The notes below the pieces were generated by a model, which searched no databases, was not told the DNA's origin, and saw nothing but the letters and a program-made list of their open reading frames with translations. A program made the translations under genes and the position numbers. Below, in pieces: positions 61,651-64,000 of a stretch of DNA of 64,000 nucleotides (positions within the stretch are counted from its first letter, which is position 1; every line of letters starts with the position of its first letter). This DNA comes from Erinaceus europaeus. Lineage: Eukaryota; Chordata; Mammalia; Eulipotyphla; Erinaceidae. The stretch lies in assembly GCF_950295315.1 (NCBI RefSeq), contig NC_080162.1, positions 69,128,962 to 69,192,961 of the forward strand. Direction: 5' to 3'.

Positions 61651-62660
61651 ACCAGGGATTACAGAAGCAACCGGTGGCACAGCTATATACAAGATGTTGG
61701 GTATTAGACAGCAAATCCTAACAAAGAGACTTCTCAAAGTTAACCCAATTACCAAATAATGTGATTATAACAATAACTATTTATTGTCTTCTTGAACCCT
61801 AAGACATCAGGAACCTCACATTTCCACTATAGAGCCTATATTTCCCTCAGTCCTGGAACCGTAGGGTGGGACACACTTTCCTGCATGCTTTTCTCAATTC
61901 ATATAAAATAATATTGCATCCGCCGACCACAACCTAATCAACGCAACGAGTGTCACCCCAGCATGCTTCACTTCAGACTGTCCAGAGACTTCAGGTGTGG
62001 AATGACAACCCTTCAGCTTCATTACTCGGGTGAGACTTTTCCTTTCATAGTATTCTCTAATTCCATTCTAGGTGGTTCACTTCCTAACAAAGTCCCAAAA
62101 CCTAGATATAGACCAGGTCCTGTGAGATAGAGCATATGTTTACATGTATCCATAAACTAGGGAAAAATACATACCTGAAAGCAAAAGTACACAATAGTCT
62201 GCAGTGAGTACCCCCCAACACTTCATCTGCACTATTCCTGCCTTTAGGTCCATAATTGTTCAACAGTTTGGCTTTGTATGTTAACTCTCTTCTCAGCCAC
62301 CAGGTTCCAGATGCCAGCAAGATGACCAGACGACCTCACTAATGTGTCCAGGAGCTCCACTTCCCCCAGAGACCCACCCTACTAGGGAAAGAGAGAGGCA
62401 GGCTGGGAGTATGGATCGACCAGTCAATGCCCATGTTCAGTGGGGAAGCAATTACAGAAGCCAGACCTTCCACCTTCTGCATCCCACAATGATCTTGGGT
62501 CCATACTTCCAGAGGGATAAAGAATGGGAAAGCTAGCAGGGGAGAGGATGGGATATGGAGATTGGGTGGTGGGAATTGTGTGGAGTTGTCCCCCTCCTAT
62601 CCTATATTTTTGTTAATGTCTCCTTTTTTAAATTAATTAATTAATTAAAATTTTTTAAAA
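61651..62660 (+). mobile_element. L1-A, sense insertion with TSD
   Basis: TSD 'agaaggctacatggt' at 61,636-61,650 and 'agaaggctatatggt' at 62,661-62,675 (one mismatch). It is the sense strand of the L1-A 3' UTR from 'gttgggtattagacagcaaa' to 'ggtggtgggaattgtgtgga', ending in (TTAA)n and A-rich sequence. Colinear with 24,063-25,100 in reverse. Confidence 0.92.
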
Positions 62661-62752
62661 AGAAGGCTATATGGTTTGCTCCTTCAAGTATTCTCAGTTG
62701 TTTCTGTTGTGGGAAGTTCTACCTGGATCTCTTTATTAAAAATATCATCCCT

Positions 62753-63094
62753 GGGAGTCGGGCAATAGCCCAGTGGGTTAAGCACATGTGGCACAAAGTA
62801 AGGACTGGCATAAGGATTCCAGTTTGAGCCCCCTGCTCTCCACCTCCAGTGGGTTGCTTCACAGGAAGTGAAGCAGGTCTGCAGGTGTCTCTCTTTTTCT
62901 CCCCCTCTCTGTCTTCCCCTCCTCTCCATTTCTCTCTGTCCTATCCAACAACGAACAACATCAACAATGGTAATAATAATAACCACAACGAGGCTACAAC
63001 AACAAGGGCAACAAAAGGGGGGACAAATGGCCTCCAGGAGCGGTGGATTCATGGTGCTGGCACCGAGCCCAGCAATAACCCTGGAGGGGAAAAA
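62753..63094 (+). mobile_element. B+ SINE
   Basis: Sense full-length: 'gggagtcgggcaatagccca', (AAC/AAT)n, 'aagggcaacaaaaggg', module 'gcctccaggagcggtggatt' to 'cagcaataaccctggagg', A-tail. 'aatatcatccct' and 'aagtatcctat' may be the TSD. Confidence 0.92.
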
Positions 63095-63179
63095 AAAGTA
63101 TCCTATAAATTATGGTTTACTTTATCAGTAAGGGTTCTCCCCTAGAAAGGAGATCATTAGTATATATTGTTTCTTCTAC

Positions 63180-63292
63180 TCGGGCTTTTAGAGCATATTA
63201 CCATATATTGAGTGGCTTATAAACAACAGAAATTTATTTCACACAGCTCTGGAGATTGGGAAGTTCAAGAACAAGGCATAGAGAAATTTAGT
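63180..63292 (-). mobile_element. MaLR-like LTR end, antisense
   Basis: 'accatatattgagtggctta', 'acaacagaaatttatttcac' and 'agctctggagattgggaagt' match the well-known reverse complement of a MaLR LTR 3' end. A C-type SINE follows. Confidence 0.65.
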
Positions 63293-63297
63293 ATCAG

Positions 63298-63412
63298 GTG
63301 GGGGTAGATAGCATAATAGTTATCCAAAGAGACTCTTATGCCTAAGGCTCCGAAGTACCAGGTTCAGTGCCTCACACCACCATAAGCCAGAGCTGATCTG
63401 TGCTCTGTTAAA
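63298..63412 (+). mobile_element. C-type SINE
   Basis: 'gtgggggtagatagcataat' to 'agagctgatctgtgctctg', sense; its tail becomes the purine microsatellite that follows. Confidence 0.91.
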
Positions 63413-63545
63413 AAGGAGAAGAAGGAGAAGGAGGAGGAGAAGGGGAAGGGGAAGGGGGAGAGGAAGGGGAAGGGGTAGGGAAAGGGAGAATGGGAAAGGG
63501 AAGGGGGAATGGGGAGGGGAGAGGGAGGAGGAGGAGGAGGAAATA
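63413..63545 (+). repeat. polypurine (GGGGAA/GGA)n microsatellite
   Basis: About 130 bp of almost pure G/A, grown from the tail of the C-type SINE to its left. Confidence 0.95.
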
Positions 63546-63565
63546 ATGATATTCAGTAGTGAATG

Positions 63566-63781
63566 TCATTCCCTTCCCCCTCCCCTCCCCTCCCCTCCCC
63601 TTCACTTCCCCTTCCCTTCACCCTTCCCTTCCCCCTTCTCTTCCCTTCCCTCCCTTCCCTTCCCTTCCCTTCCCCCTTCCCTTCCCCCTTCCCTTCCCTT
63701 CACCCTTCCTTTCCCCCTTCTCTTCCCTTCCCTTCCCTTCCCTTCCCTTCCCTTCCCTTCCCTTCCCTTCCCTTCCTTTTC

Positions 63782-63824
<43 letters not shown>

Positions 63825-63878
63825 CTCTCTCCCCCTCCCTCCTTCTCTCTCTCTTTCTTTCTCCCTTTCTTTCATTGA
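63566..63878 (+). repeat. polypyrimidine (CCCTT/CTTT)n microsatellite
   Basis: About 310 bp of C/T repeats: (CCCCT)n, (CCCTT)n, then (CTTT)n at 63,783-63,823, then mixed. It is partly complementary to the purine block 20 bp upstream. Frames through it are repeat read-through. Confidence 0.95.
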
Positions 63879-64000
63879 GGGGGTTAATGCTTTTATTATG
63901 CAGTATCTAATAGGCCACCAAACTTACTTTCTTCTCCTTCCTCCCTCTCCCTCCCCAGTGTTGGGCTGCTATGAATATAGATACATGCATATATATATGG
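63879..64000. other. window end, possible old L1 scrap
   Basis: 'gggctgctatgaatatagat' near 63,963 resembles an antisense old L1 motif, but the stretch is too short to be sure. Confidence 0.25.

Noticed and set aside
63408..63910. Several frames of 65-115 codons on both strands.
   Set aside because: Polypurine/polypyrimidine repeats; low-complexity peptides only.

Overview
This window is mammalian nuclear DNA, almost certainly from a hedgehog (Erinaceidae; Erinaceus europaeus or a close relative). Two things show this. First, it is saturated with tRNA-derived SINEs that I recognise as the erinaceid families, probably the published ERI SINEs. Second, it holds the 3' end of a Vingi non-LTR retrotransposon at 15,912-16,763, a clade reported among mammals only from hedgehogs. 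I find no convincing host protein-coding gene, tRNA, rRNA or other functional RNA gene. The window reads as intergenic or intronic DNA made of nested retrotransposons. The long open frames are repeat-derived (Vingi and L1 ORF2 tails), microsatellite read-through, or chance.

Names used below. A-type SINE: tRNA-like head 'ggccaggtggtggcacacctgg', pyrimidine-rich body, tail ending in 'tatccaataaataaa'. B-type SINE: head 'gggagtcgggcggtagcgcag', tail 'ctatccaacaacgac' followed by (AAC/AAT)n and 'agggcaacaaaaggg'. B+ SINE: the same with an extra 3' module of about 60 bp ('cctccaggagcagtgg' to 'agcaataaccctgg'). C-type SINE: about 115 bp, 'gggtagatagcataatgg' to 'agagctgagcagtgctctgg'. D-type SINE: 'gtccaggaggtggcgcagtgg' to 'tctcataaataaata'. 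E-type SINE: a rarer tRNA-like element ending in a pyrimidine tract. L1-A is a young L1 with a 3' UTR of at least 1.2 kb that ends near 'ggtgggaattgtgtgg'. L1-B is an L1 whose 3' end is 'ccccaataaagaaa'. TSD means target-site duplication. SINE borders are good to a few bases where a TSD is given and to about 10-20 bases elsewhere.

Layout. 1-10 kb: SINEs around two L1-A tails (3,874-4,606 and about 7,952-8,497) and a large polypyrimidine microsatellite. 10-13.4 kb: an old L2 broken up by SINEs, then a MaLR LTR. 15.8-17.2 kb: a SINE nest holding Vingi. 17.9-19.5 kb: an old MIR split by SINEs, one of which holds a solo ERV LTR. 20.4-21.7 kb: L1 tails, one with a 23-bp Vingi micro-insertion. 22.6-24.0 kb: repeat-poor. 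24.06-26.16 kb: a complete L1-A insertion with a 5' inversion and a 15-bp TSD. 26.7-28.4 kb: a second, older inverted L1. 28.4-34.4 kb: dense SINEs, a MIR and an L1-A with a 16-bp TSD. 34.6-36.1 kb: repeat-poor. 36.5-43.6 kb: a second LTR, SINEs, microsatellites and a MaLR LTR. 43.85-45.64 kb: an ancient L1 interrupted by younger elements. 46-59 kb: more L1 tails, SINEs, microsatellites and a mariner-like MITE at 57.4 kb. 59.9-61.6 kb: repeat-poor. 61.65-62.66 kb: an L1-A insertion. 62.7-64 kb: SINEs and a paired polypurine/polypyrimidine block.

The elements are linked by retrotransposition. L1 (and possibly Vingi) reverse transcriptase makes insertions flanked by 8-17 bp TSDs, and many of those are visible. 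Nesting gives relative ages: MIR, L2, ancient L1 and MaLR are oldest, then C/D-type SINEs and older L1, then A-type SINEs, with B-type SINEs, L1-A, the LTR and Vingi youngest. I see no new biochemical system. The best observations are two ultra-short (21-23 bp) LINE 3'-end insertions with perfect TSDs, the twin-primed L1, the Vingi copy, mosaic SINEs, and a palindromic MITE that could fold like a microRNA precursor.
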